A stretch of 64,000 nucleotides of DNA from Phreatobacter sp. (lineage in GTDB: Bacteria; Pseudomonadota; Alphaproteobacteria; Rhizobiales; Phreatobacteraceae), in assembly GCF_027532945.1 (NCBI RefSeq), contig NZ_JAPZTZ010000005.1, positions 146,254 to 210,253 of the forward strand. Direction: 5' to 3'. The translations under genes were made by a program, and so were the position numbers. The notes below the pieces were generated by a model. That model did no database searches. It was not told where the DNA came from and was given only the letters and a program-made list of their open reading frames with translations. Within the stretch, counting starts at the first letter, position 1. Each line of letters starts with the position of its first letter. Positions 43,887 to 52,614 of the stretch are shown one piece after another.

Positions 43887-45005
43887 ATGCGCATCTCGGC
43901 CTGCCTGATTGTCCGCAACGAGTCCCGCTTCATCGACGCCTGCATGATCTCCCTCGTCGGAGAGGTCGATGAGATCGTTGTCGTCGATACCGGCTCGACC
44001 GACGACACGCTGTCGAAGCTGTCAGCCTACCCGGTCCGCCTTGGCCATTTCGCCTGGTGCGATGACTTCTCGGCTGCGCGCAATGCCGCTCTCGATCTCG
44101 CGACAGGCGACTGGATCCTCTACATCGACGCCGACGAACGCTTTCGCCCCCTGGCTGCGGACTGGCGCTCGACGCTGGCACAAACGGGTCTCGCCGCGGC
44201 TCGTCTGCATCTTCATCCGCGGGTGGGCTGGACGGCCTATTCCGAGCTGCGTCTCTTTCGTAACGACCCGCGCATCCGCTTTGAGGGCGTCATCCACGAG
44301 CGGGTGCATGGCCGCGTCAATGCGGTCTGCCGGTCGGACGGCCTGACGATCGGCGATGCACCGGTTGCGCTCGACCATGTCGGTTACGAGGGCGACCCTG
44401 TCGCCAAGGTCCCGCGCAACCTGCCGCTCCTCAGGCGCTACCTCGCCGACGACCCCAATCGCGTCTTCTGCTGGTGGCACCTCGGCGACAGCCTGCTGGC
44501 CGCCGGCGACAGGGCGGGAGCCGCCGAGGCCTGGCGAAACGGCATCGCTGCAATCGAGCGGCTGCCTGCCGCAGCCATCGAGGCCGGCGAGAGCTCCCCC
44601 TATGTCTCCCTCATCCAGCTCCTGCACGAGCAGGGCGAACCCGTCGACGCGCTTCTCGCTGCCGCAAGCGCAAGGTTCCCTCAGCATCTCGCGCTGCAAT
44701 GGATGGCGGCGAAGACCGCGCTGGAGCGGGGCGAGGTCGATATGGCCCTGCCGGTGTTCGAGCGTCTGACGGCCATCGATGCCGAGACGTTTCACGATCC
44801 CCATATCGCCTACGACAAGGCGATCTTCACCCATCTGTCGGAGGAGGCGCTGGCACTCGGCCTTTTCCGGTGCGGCCGCTTCGCGGAGGCGGCGGAGCAC
44901 TACCGCCGGGCGGCGCGGAGCGCTCCGCAGCCACGGGAGCTGATGGTCAAGGCCATGCTCGCTGAGGCGCGCCAGACCGCGGGCAGGCCCGATCAGGACG
45001 CCTGA
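43887..45005 (+). CDS. GT2 family glycosyltransferase with TPR-like C-terminus
   Basis: A 372-residue protein. The GT-A domain opens with MRISACLIVRNESRFIDACM, with VVVDTGSTDDTLSKL and the metal motif in LYIDADERF. The C-terminal 180 residues are helical with TPR-type repeats (WWHLGDSLLAAGDRAGAAEA, ALGLFRCGRFAEAAEHYRRA). This GT2-plus-TPR layout is found in SunS, the peptide S-glycosyltransferase of sublancin, and in lipopolysaccharide enzymes. Position right after the peptide genes favours a peptide substrate. Its end overlaps the convergent nucleotidyltransferase by 13 bases. Confidence 0.87.
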   Translation: MRISACLIVRNESRFIDACMISLVGEVDEIVVVDTGSTDDTLSKLSAYPVRLGHFAWCDDFSAARNAALDLATGDWILYIDADERFRPLAADWRSTLAQTGLAAARLHLHPRVGWTAYSELRLFRNDPRIRFEGVIHERVHGRVNAVCRSDGLTIGDAPVALDHVGYEGDPVAKVPRNLPLLRRYLADDPNRVFCWWHLGDSLLAAGDRAGAAEAWRNGIAAIERLPAAAIEAGESSPYVSLIQLLHEQGEPVDALLAAASARFPQHLALQWMAAKTALERGEVDMALPVFERLTAIDAETFHDPHIAYDKAIFTHLSEEALALGLFRCGRFAEAAEHYRRAARSAPQPRELMVKAMLAEARQTAGRPDQDA

Positions 45006-46180
45006 TCGCGGCGGCCGGCGAGGCGGGTGGCGATGCCGAGCCCATAACGGCCGATCAGTGTCACCGATTGCCGGATCGCCGTCCCGATGCCGACATCCCC
45101 CTCGGCGAGGCCGTAGCGGTGCGCGAGGGTCTCGCGGGAGAAGGCGTAGCGCATCTGGTCGAGGATGAATTCCCGGCGGCGGCGGCCATAGGGCGCGGAG
45201 GCGAAGGCGAGGGTGTCCTCGGCATGGGCCCGGGCCGTCGCATCGACGGGGACGCTTGTGGGCAGCGGCAGCGCGAACAGGATCTCCGCTTGCCGCAGCC
45301 AGCTTCCGAGCACGACCTCCTGGCCCTTGTCCGCCATATGGCTGGCGATCTCCTCCCATTGAGCCGCCGAGAGGGATGACGCGAGGCTCGCGAACTCGAA
45401 CAGACCCTTCAAGGCGAGAATGCGCCGCCGATGCCCCCGCTCCGCCACCTGATGATGCAGCAGGCCGTGCAGCATGTGCCAGTGCGGCGGCAGGACATGG
45501 ATATCGGTCCCGGCGAAGGGCACCGTTTCGCTGAGGTCCCAGACTGTTGCGGTCGGGAGGACCTTGCGGCCTCCGAGCGCCAGCGCGTCACGGTGGACCT
45601 CCACGGTCCCGTGCCGGCCGGGCAGCGCCATGGCCGGAGCATGGTGGTCGAAGGCCGTGCCTTCCTCGATGGGCCGATAGCCGAGGCCGAGGAGCACCTT
45701 GACCGCCTCCGCGAGATGGTCGGCAGGTACGCAGAGGTCGAGATCGCGCATGACGCGGGCTTCGCACCATGCCGTGATGGGGGCGGCGAGATGGCGTGCG
45801 CCTTTCAGCGGCATGGTGGGGATGCCTGCATCGGCCAGCGCGCGGACCATACCGGCGAGCTGATCGGTCAGGTCGACCCCGCGGGCGAGGTGGTCACGCC
45901 AGGCAGCCTCCAGACGCGACGTCACATGAGCTTCGCGGTCGGCCGCCGACACCGATCTGGGGACCGGAAGCAGCAGGCCGTCACGCCTGAGTGCATGGAC
46001 GAGTGGGATCAGCACGCCCTGTTGTTGTGCCATGGCAACCAGGCGCGCCCAGGACGAGGTGGGCGACATCAGGCGCAGCCGCACCGCCATGCGCGATGGC
46101 CCGGACGGCGCGACCGCCAGGATGTCGCCGATCAGTGCCAACAGGTCGGTGTCGTCGATGGAAGGGGGCAGGAGCTCCAT
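44993..46180 (-). CDS. NTP_transf_5-type nucleotidyltransferase family protein
   Basis: A 395-residue member of the Uncharacterised nucleotidyltransferase (PF14907-type) family. IPTMPLKGARHLAAPI and RVMRDLDLCVPADHLAEAVK contain the lysine and the metal-binding DLD of the polymerase-beta fold, and GTVEVHRDALALGG follows. In lasso-peptide clusters, relatives work after an HprK-like kinase and were linked to sugar addition on the phosphorylated peptide (pseudomycoidin). The same pair of enzymes occurs here without lasso enzymes. The gene runs against its neighbours on both sides. Confidence 0.85.
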   Translation of the reverse strand: MELLPPSIDDTDLLALIGDILAVAPSGPSRMAVRLRLMSPTSSWARLVAMAQQQGVLIPLVHALRRDGLLLPVPRSVSAADREAHVTSRLEAAWRDHLARGVDLTDQLAGMVRALADAGIPTMPLKGARHLAAPITAWCEARVMRDLDLCVPADHLAEAVKVLLGLGYRPIEEGTAFDHHAPAMALPGRHGTVEVHRDALALGGRKVLPTATVWDLSETVPFAGTDIHVLPPHWHMLHGLLHHQVAERGHRRRILALKGLFEFASLASSLSAAQWEEIASHMADKGQEVVLGSWLRQAEILFALPLPTSVPVDATARAHAEDTLAFASAPYGRRRREFILDQMRYAFSRETLAHRYGLAEGDVGIGTAIRQSVTLIGRYGLGIATRLAGRRDQAS

Positions 46181-46295
46181 GGTCGCAACCTAACCAGCAG
46201 GGGCCGGGACGCAATCGGACCTCCCTCCTGATCTTGCCCTTGCCCTCTGCGAGCGCTTTGATCCGGTCCGGCAAAGCGGGCGGGGACCGGCAGGC

Positions 46296-47270
46296 ATGGC
46301 GCGACGGCGAGCACTGGTTCTCGGGGCAGGGGGCTTCATCGGCAGCCATCTCGTCCGTCGTCTCAAGGCCGAGGGCGCATTCGTGCGCGGCGTCGATCTC
46401 CGGCTCCCCGCCTTTTCGCCCTCGGTTGCCGACGACTTTCATGTCGCCGACCTGCGCCATCGCGAGACGGTGGAGGCGGCGCTCGCCGATGACATCGACG
46501 AGGTGTACCAGCTTGCCGCCGACATGGGCGGGGCGGGCTATGTCTTCACCGGGCTCAACGACGCGGAAATCATGGCCAATTCCGCGGCCATCAACCTCAA
46601 CATCCTGCACGTCCTTCGCGCGCGGCCGGTGGAGCGCGTCTTCTTCGCGTCCAGCGCCTGCGTCTATCCGGCCCGCAATCAGACCGATCCCCGGGACCCC
46701 CGGACTGCCGAATCCTCCGCCTATCCGGCCGAACCCGATTCGGAATATGGCTGGGAGAAGCTCTTCGCCGAGCGGCTCTACGCAGCCCATGCCCGCAATT
46801 GCGGCACGGCCGTTCGCATGGCGCGGTACCACAACATCTACGGTCCTGAAGGCGCCTGGACCGGGGGTCGCGAGAAGGCGCCCGCTGCCCTCTGCCGCAA
46901 GGTCGCAGAGGCCGCCGATGGTGGCACCGTGGCCATCTGGGGCGATGGGGACCAGACGCGGTCCTTCCTCTATATCGACGACTGCATCGACGCGACGCTG
47001 GCGCTGATGCGCTCCGACCATGCGGGGCCCCTCAATGTGGGATCGGAGGAGATGATCTCCATCAGCGCACTCGCCCTGACCATCGCCGACATCGCGGGCA
47101 AGCGCATCAGCCTCGTCCATGAGGACGGGCCCGTGGGTGTCCGCGGGCGCACGTCCGACAACCGGCTCGTGCATCAAGTGCTGCATTGGGAGCCGGTCTG
47201 GACGCTGCAAGCCGGGCTTGAGGTGACCTACCGCTGGGTGGCGGGTCAGGTTGCAGCCCGCGCCTCCTAG
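46296..47270 (+). CDS. GDP-mannose 3,5-epimerase-like NAD-dependent epimerase
   Basis: A 324-residue extended SDR. The NAD motif is ALVLGAGGFIGSHLVRRL. VYQLAADMGGAGYVFTG is the segment typical of GDP-mannose 3,5-epimerase, with the catalytic SSACVYP and YGWEK. If the assignment holds it makes GDP-L-galactose or GDP-L-gulose from GDP-mannose, supplying a donor for the GT10-like enzyme next door. Its TAG stop shares the CTAG with the stop of that convergent gene. Confidence 0.82.
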   Translation: MARRRALVLGAGGFIGSHLVRRLKAEGAFVRGVDLRLPAFSPSVADDFHVADLRHRETVEAALADDIDEVYQLAADMGGAGYVFTGLNDAEIMANSAAINLNILHVLRARPVERVFFASSACVYPARNQTDPRDPRTAESSAYPAEPDSEYGWEKLFAERLYAAHARNCGTAVRMARYHNIYGPEGAWTGGREKAPAALCRKVAEAADGGTVAIWGDGDQTRSFLYIDDCIDATLALMRSDHAGPLNVGSEEMISISALALTIADIAGKRISLVHEDGPVGVRGRTSDNRLVHQVLHWEPVWTLQAGLEVTYRWVAGQVAARAS

Positions 47271-48277
47271 CCGCGCCTCCTCGCCGCAAGGCGGGCGCGC
47301 CGCAGGCGACGCAGCTTGGTGCGCAGATAGGCCAGCGGGCCGAACGGCAGACGCGGCCGGTCGTCAGGCCCCCCCGTGGGAAAGCGGGCGCTCGCGACTT
47401 CCAGAACACGTGCCAGAACCGGGCGGTCGAGGTCCCGCATCCACGTCACCATCGCCTCTGGCAAAGGCTGGTCGCGCCACGCGAAGTAGCGGGCATAGGC
47501 GGCTGCGTCAGCCCGCAGCGTCCGGAGATGGTCGGCGAGCGCGCCGGCAGACGGGAAGTCCGCCGCGTCGATATAGGACCCGGGCGGAACGAAAGCGGCG
47601 ACGTCCCGTGTTCCCCGGTAGATGGGCACGGTCCCGGCGAGCAGCGCGTCGAAGATCTTCTCGGTGACGTAATCGGGGGTCGTGGCGTTCTCGAAGGCGC
47701 AACAGAAATGGTATCGCCCGATCGTGTCCAGCTTGGTGCGACGGCCGAGATCTGGTCCGCCGAGGTCGCGGTTATGAAACAGCTTGCCGTAGGAATCGAC
47801 CCGGATCGCTTTCATCAGGTCGAATGCAAAGTCATTGCGACCGTTCCGGTCGACATTGGCGGACTGGAACAAGACGGCCGGGGCGAGTTCGGTTTTGGCC
47901 GGCACAGGCTGCGCCAGTGCCAGGCGCCAGTCCTCGGCGGAGGGCAGATAGGGGGTCCATATGTCGGCGATGCGTTCATGGCTCATCACCAGGTCGAACC
48001 GGGCCATGAAGGCATCGTCTCGCCAGAGGGGATAGTGGGCCGGACTTTCCATCGTATAGGCGACCCAGATCTGGCCCGGGCGTCGCGTCGCGTCGCCGAT
48101 CTCCCAGGCATCCGGGATGTGGAACAGGACGATGTCGGCCTCTCGAAGGCGTCCGCGATCGCATGTCACGGTGCAGAAGGGTGGAGATGGAGCGGTAGCG
48201 AGCGGATGCTGCCGCCCGAAAAAGGACGTGTAGATGATGACCAGCGGGCGTGGTTCAGAAGGCGAGACATCGTCCAT
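47267..48277 (-). CDS. GT10-like (alpha-fucosyltransferase family) glycosyltransferase
   Basis: A 336-residue protein. The C-terminal donor domain HFCCAFENATTPDYVTEKIF and DALLAGTVPIYRG is the fucosyltransferase (GT10) hallmark that binds a GDP-sugar. The N-terminal half is ordinary for bacterial GT10 (DIVLFHIPDAW, WVAYTMESPAHYP). The C-terminus is strongly basic (LRRLRRARLAARRRG), suitable for membrane contact. With a GDP-mannose 3,5-epimerase-like gene converging on it, GDP-L-galactose is a plausible donor besides GDP-L-fucose. Confidence 0.87.
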   Translation of the reverse strand: MDDVSPSEPRPLVIIYTSFFGRQHPLATAPSPPFCTVTCDRGRLREADIVLFHIPDAWEIGDATRRPGQIWVAYTMESPAHYPLWRDDAFMARFDLVMSHERIADIWTPYLPSAEDWRLALAQPVPAKTELAPAVLFQSANVDRNGRNDFAFDLMKAIRVDSYGKLFHNRDLGGPDLGRRTKLDTIGRYHFCCAFENATTPDYVTEKIFDALLAGTVPIYRGTRDVAAFVPPGSYIDAADFPSAGALADHLRTLRADAAAYARYFAWRDQPLPEAMVTWMRDLDRPVLARVLEVASARFPTGGPDDRPRLPFGPLAYLRTKLRRLRRARLAARRRG

Positions 48278-48660
48278 CGGTCACCGTCGTAGCCGCAGCC
48301 TTTCCGATCGTGGTTGGGGAAATGACCGTCGCGCAAATCCATTTGCAGGGTCTCGCGCGCATGGTCCAGTCCTGTCTCTGCGCCGGGCTGGAACGACAAC
48401 GCGCCTATGGGAATGCTCTCGAGCCCCTTGGCGCCTTCCAAGCGGACGGGAACGTAGATTGGCCGCGACCGCCCGTGGGCAGCAATCAGGCCACCCCCGG
48501 CGCCGGACGGTTCGGGAGGCAGCCTCGCTTGGCGTCAGGGCGAGAACGCTCAGCGGTGGTCTCGAACCACGGGCCGGTGGGTTGGCCTGACTGAGACCCA
48601 GCCACCAAGGCTGCTGCCGCCTCGATGGTCGCGGCCAATCACAGAATAGGAAACGTCAGC

Positions 48661-48684
48661 CGTCTTGAGGGCGCCGAGAAGACG
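48661..48684. repeat. Dispersed hairpin repeat, divergent copy E
   Basis: CGTCTT and AAGACG enclose GAGGGCGCCGAG. The loop resembles the reverse complement of the CGCGCCTCT loop of the other copies, so this is a possible member in opposite orientation. Weaker than the others. Confidence 0.35.
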
Positions 48685-48920
48685 CTACTCCGCAATCTCA
48701 ATGGCCGTGAGAGCCATTCTGGTCCGGTTGGCAGGCCATCAGCAGCTGTTGGTATCGCGGCCATTGAGCCCCAACCGATGCTCCGCCTGCGGGCGCATGA
48801 GTACGGACAGACAGTCTGCCTGACATCGTGTTGAACCAGTCGAAGCGATGTAAGCCCGCACAGCCTCGCACGCCCGCGGACGCGAGAATGGTGCCCCTAG
48901 CCATTTTCACGTTGTAGGTT

Positions 48921-48938
48921 ACAATATATTGATATTGT
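48921..48938. promoter_or_regulatory. AT-rich inverted repeat in gene-poor stretch
   Basis: ACAATAT and ATATTGT pair perfectly around ATTG within an unusually AT-rich 90-base patch. It looks like an operator or a promoter remnant, but no gene is appropriately placed next to it. Confidence 0.3.
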
Positions 48939-49129
48939 TGATGTAATTTTAGCAGAATTCTTGCTGATGCCAACATACATACCAACACTCACTTTTGGCT
49001 TGCATCCAGCTAGGGGGATGGCGGTCCAGAACGTGACGCGCCGGCTTGTCGGTTCGGCTGTTACGCACCCAGGCCACTGGGAAACAGACGTTCCAAAGTC
49101 TGGCGGGGGCCCGAGAGCGATCGGAGCCT

Positions 49130-49159
49130 GCGTCAGCTTCGCGCCTCTAAAGCTGACGC
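49130..49159. repeat. Dispersed hairpin repeat, copy B (perfect stem)
   Basis: GCGTCAGCTT and AAGCTGACGC form a perfect 10-base stem around the loop CGCGCCTCTA. This is the best folded copy of the family. Confidence 0.75.
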
Positions 49160-49241
49160 GCGCCCCTTTTCGGACAGCGGACATTCGTCGGTCAGTTCCT
49201 CGAGGCGCTCTGTGCACGCCCCTCGCCGGCACCGGCTGAGC

Positions 49242-50393
49242 TCATGCGATCTTGGTGAGCGACTTCGCTGCGTGAACCCAGAGCCCGCTCATGGTGAGGG
49301 CGAGGACGGCCGACGCGACCTGGAGAGGCGCAGCCGCCGAGCCCGTGACGTCGCGGGCGAGCCCCGCCAAGGGCGGCAAGGCGGCGAGGCCAAGGTAGAA
49401 CAGCGAATAAAGCACCCCCATGCCGAAGGCGCGGGTCTCCGGCGAGAGAACCTTGCCTGCAAAAACGATGATCAGACTTGAGGGCGCTGCGGCGAGCACC
49501 CCGAACAGCGGCAGAAGCAGCCAGGGCGGTGCACCGAGCGATGCGCCAGCGAGGCACATGACCATGCCCGAGACACAGAGAACTGTCACCAGCATCGGCC
49601 GGCCAGAGCGCTCCGCCAGCGCGCCGCCGAACGTCTGCAGCGGCAGGATCGAGAAGCCGATGACGGAGGCGAGCAGGCCTGCCTCGCCCGGCGTCATGCC
49701 ACGGGCCGTGAGGAAGGCCGGCGCAAAGCCGACCGCCACCGCGAAGGTCGCATTGTAGCCGGCCCAGACGAGGCCGATGCCGAGCAGCGGCGCCCATTCA
49801 TGGCGGTAGAGGCCGAAGCGAGCAACGGCGGCGGATTCCCGCGGCGAGGGACGGACTGTCAGCAGCACGAGGAAGAAGGCGAGGCAGCAGAACAGGGCGG
49901 AGGCCCAGAGCCCGGCCCGCCAGTCCAGGCCGAACATCGGAGCGACCAGCAGGGCTAGGCCGATGCCGAATGGCCAGGCCATCAGCATCAGTCCCATTGC
50001 GAGGGCGACGGTCGCACCGCTGAATCGGTCCAGCACCATCTTGGCGCCGGTGATCGTGAGCAGCGTCCCGCCGATGCCTGACACGATCCGGCCCACGAGC
50101 GCCATGGCGAAATCCGGCGCCATGGCCAGCAGGGTGCCGCCGAGGCCCATCAACCCGACGCCTGTGAGCAGGACCGCCCGGACCGAAAACCGCGCGAGCA
50201 TGATCCCGGCGGGCAGCGCGACGACGATCCCTGCCAGCGAATAGGCGCCCATGAGCGTGCCGAGCGACGCCCAGTCCGCCACCAGGGTTCCCACAAGGAG
50301 CGGCCCGAGCGCGCCGATCACCTGCAGCTGCGCGCCCATGGACATGCGGGCCATAGCCAGCACACCGACTTCGCCCCAATTTCTCGCTGACAT
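49242..50393 (-). CDS. MFS transporter (CynX/NarK-like)
   Basis: A 383-residue permease with about 12 hydrophobic segments. It has GIVVALPAGIMLARFSVRAV after the second span and IVSGIGGTLLTITGAKMVLD with the family's Gly-rich fourth/fifth spans. The pattern is that of small-anion or cyanate-type MFS carriers, but substrate is not evident. It is monocistronic, facing the gene-poor stretch. Codon use is like the core genome. Confidence 0.85.
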   Translation of the reverse strand: MSARNWGEVGVLAMARMSMGAQLQVIGALGPLLVGTLVADWASLGTLMGAYSLAGIVVALPAGIMLARFSVRAVLLTGVGLMGLGGTLLAMAPDFAMALVGRIVSGIGGTLLTITGAKMVLDRFSGATVALAMGLMLMAWPFGIGLALLVAPMFGLDWRAGLWASALFCCLAFFLVLLTVRPSPRESAAVARFGLYRHEWAPLLGIGLVWAGYNATFAVAVGFAPAFLTARGMTPGEAGLLASVIGFSILPLQTFGGALAERSGRPMLVTVLCVSGMVMCLAGASLGAPPWLLLPLFGVLAAAPSSLIIVFAGKVLSPETRAFGMGVLYSLFYLGLAALPPLAGLARDVTGSAAAPLQVASAVLALTMSGLWVHAAKSLTKIA

Positions 50394-50536
50394 GATGCCC
50401 CTCGGTCAGATGGGAGCCGTGGGCTCCCGCTAAGCCTTGGGAACAACATCGAAACGTGTGCAGCTAGCTCGTTTCAGGATGGCCGCCTAGCGTCCACGAC
50501 CTTGCACACCATACAAAGAGTAGACCAGCATCTCGA

Positions 50537-50860
50537 CTATGGAATTGACTTGCTGGTTAATCCCTGTTCCTGCATTAGGTGTACAAGAGCACGGATCTGA
50601 GGAACCAGTTCCGCGGCCAGATCGCCTCGATGCTCTAATTTGGTCATCTCGGCTGCTGTATCGGCCACCAACCCTTTAATCATTTCCAGCAGGTTTAACT
50701 TTTCCTCATTCACAAGATCGGCGACTACAACTTGGCGTGCGAGCGCGTCGAGTGCGCGGATGTTGTGCGCCAGAAGCCGGATGACATCGTGGCGAGTCCG
50801 GGGCACGGGGATGCGGCCACCAGTGCCAGGAAAGTCGACGAGTTGAGATTGTGCTGGCAT
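50537..50860 (-). CDS. Hypothetical helical protein downstream of a chemotaxis receptor
   Basis: A 107-residue protein I do not recognise. It is nearly all helix with alternating charged and hydrophobic residues (VIRLLAHNIRALDALARQVV, LNLLEMIKGLVADTAAEM) and has no signal or Cys. It lies 66 bases after the chemotaxis receptor gene in the same direction, beyond a strong hairpin. It may be a small partner of the receptor. AT content is higher than in surrounding genes. Confidence 0.55.
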   Translation of the reverse strand: MPAQSQLVDFPGTGGRIPVPRTRHDVIRLLAHNIRALDALARQVVVADLVNEEKLNLLEMIKGLVADTAAEMTKLEHRGDLAAELVPQIRALVHLMQEQGLTSKSIP

Positions 50861-50884
50861 CAGACTGCGTTCCCAAGGGAAGCA

Positions 50885-50917
50885 GGACGGAGCTGGATCG
50901 ATGCTCCAGCTCCGTCC
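50885..50917 (-). terminator. Strong hairpin after the chemotaxis receptor gene
   Basis: GGACGGAGCTGGA and TCCAGCTCCGTCC form a perfect 13-base stem with a 7-base loop, 9 bases past the receptor stop. The T-run on the minus strand is poor, so it may attenuate rather than fully stop transcription into the small downstream gene. Confidence 0.65.
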
Positions 50918-50925
50918 GATTGTGG

Positions 50926-52614
50926 CTAGGCGGCCCTGACAGTTGCGAGGAAAGCGTCCACCTGAGCCTTCAGGCGGTCCCCCTGCTGCGACAGCTCCTG
51001 CGAGGCGGCGAGCACCTGGGCTGACGCCGAGCCGGTTTCAACTGCCCCCTGATTGACCTCGACGATGGATGAGGCGACCTCCACCGTGCCTTTGGCGGCC
51101 TCCTGGACGTTGCGCGAAATCTCCTGGGTAGCGACGCCCTGCTCCTCCACGGCTGCCGCGATTGCGGTTGCGATGTCGGAGACCTCGACAATGGTCGAGC
51201 CGATCTCCTGGATTGATGTTGCCGCCTCACGAGTCGCTTGCTGCATGGCGGCAATCTGCGCACCAATCGCGTCTGTGGCTTTCGCCGTCTGACCTGCAAG
51301 AGCCTTCACCTCAGACGCCACCACTGCAAAGCCCTTGCCGGCCTCGCCGGCCCTGGCTGCCTCGATCGTGGCATTTAGCGCCAGGAGGTTCGTCTGCTCG
51401 GCAACTGCGGTGATCAGCTTCACGACGTCACCGATGCGACCAGCAGCTTCAAGTAGCTCCGTAACCTTCGCGTCGGTCGCTTTCACATCCGCGACGGCCA
51501 GACGGGCCTTCTCAGTAGAGTGCTGCACCTGGCGCGCAATTTCGTGGATCGAAGAGGTCATCTCGTCGGTAGCCGCAGCAACTGCCTGGACGTTACCAGA
51601 CGCCTGCTCTGATGCAGCTGCCACCATTCCCGACTTCTGCTGTGTTGCCTCAGCGGTGCTGGTGAGGGTTCCGGCCGCTGCCTCAAGCTCTGTCGACGCC
51701 GATGTTACGGTCGTTACGACTTCGCTCACCGACTTCTCAAACTCGGAGACGGCGGCAGCTACGACGTTTGCGCGACGTTCCTTCGCAGCTCGCTCGGCTT
51801 CCTGTTCCGCTGCCAGGCGGCGGCTCTCGATGAGGTTGGCCTTGAAAGTTTCCAAGGCCCCAGCCAGCTTCCCGATTTCATCCTTTTGCCCAAGGGCCGG
51901 GACCACAACCGTTGTGTCACCGTCTGCTACCCGAAGCATGGCCCCGGTCATGGCAGAAAGCGGACGCGTGATGAAGCCGATGACAATAAACGCGGTGAGG
52001 GAAAGACCGAGAATACTGCCGCCTACGAGAGCTGCGGTCATGACCCACGTCGCGCGCGAGTAAGCGGCGTTGGCCTCGCTCACTGCATCGCGCTGGCGTG
52101 CCTGGGCTCGCTGTTCAAGTCCGCGCATCACGTCTCGAATTTGCCCAATCACAGCAGCAGCGGTGAAAGCGACCTTTCCGGCATCGTCATATGCGCCGTC
52201 CCGCGAGAGCTGCCGGATCTTTGTCGCCTGCTCCTGATACTGAGCGAGCAGGGTTCGCATCTGCTGCACATCGGACCGTCCTGCGGCTGCGCGTGAGGTT
52301 TGTTCAAGCTGATTGAGCCGGTTCTGCAAGCGGCGCAGCTCATCATCGGCTGCGCTTTCGAAGCCTGAGCGCTGGGCCACGGGCATCTCGATTGGCAGGA
52401 ACTCGATGGCGCGCGCATATGACAGCAAATTCGCCGTCGCCCGCCCGCTCGCTTCAACGCGGTCGCCAGATGCCTCCACTTCTTTGGTCGCCGCGTTCAT
52501 CGCTGCAAAATTCCAGAACGCGAGAACGGCGAGAACGATTGCTGTGGTCAGAATAACTGCCACAGCGCCAAAAATCTTGGGAGCGATGGGTACATTGCGC
52601 AGAGCACGTTGCAT
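50926..52614 (-). CDS. Methyl-accepting chemotaxis protein
   Basis: A 562-residue receptor. The first membrane span is [20 protein letters not shown], followed by a periplasmic four-helix bundle of about 160 residues (4HB_MCP type), a second span ([20 protein letters not shown]), HAMP, and a signalling domain. The signalling tip [20 protein letters not shown] is intact. No PAS or C-terminal CheR/CheB tether pentapeptide is seen. The ATG at 52614 places the first span correctly. The ligand is unknown, and no other che genes are near. Confidence 0.92.
   Translation of the reverse strand: MQRALRNVPIAPKIFGAVAVILTTAIVLAVLAFWNFAAMNAATKEVEASGDRVEASGRATANLLSYARAIEFLPIEMPVAQRSGFESAADDELRRLQNRLNQLEQTSRAAAGRSDVQQMRTLLAQYQEQATKIRQLSRDGAYDDAGKVAFTAAAVIGQIRDVMRGLEQRAQARQRDAVSEANAAYSRATWVMTAALVGGSILGLSLTAFIVIGFITRPLSAMTGAMLRVADGDTTVVVPALGQKDEIGKLAGALETFKANLIESRRLAAEQEAERAAKERRANVVAAAVSEFEKSVSEVVTTVTSASTELEAAAGTLTSTAEATQQKSGMVAAASEQASGNVQAVAAATDEMTSSIHEIARQVQHSTEKARLAVADVKATDAKVTELLEAAGRIGDVVKLITAVAEQTNLLALNATIEAARAGEAGKGFAVVASEVKALAGQTAKATDAIGAQIAAMQQATREAATSIQEIGSTIVEVSDIATAIAAAVEEQGVATQEISRNVQEAAKGTVEVASSIVEVNQGAVETGSASAQVLAASQELSQQGDRLKAQVDAFLATVRAA

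Larger units (their letters stand above)
48278..49241. other. 960-base gene-poor stretch right of the peptide island
   Basis: Frames of 90-120 codons exist but have neither protein-like composition nor ribosome-binding sites. The stretch holds two hairpin-repeat copies (48661 and 49130) and an AT-rich patch with a 7-base inverted repeat (48921). I see no transposase remnant that I can name. Confidence 0.5.

Noticed and set aside
38716..46180. Lasso-peptide cluster
   Set aside because: The kinase, nucleotidyltransferase and PqqD-like genes suggest it, but there is no asparagine-synthase-like cyclase or leader peptidase, and the peptide tails lack an N-terminal Gly/Ala and a ring-forming Asp or Glu.
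48250..48594. A 114-codon frame in the gap right of the island
   Set aside because: No ribosome-binding site, it overlaps the start of the GT10-like gene on the other strand, and its composition is not protein-like.
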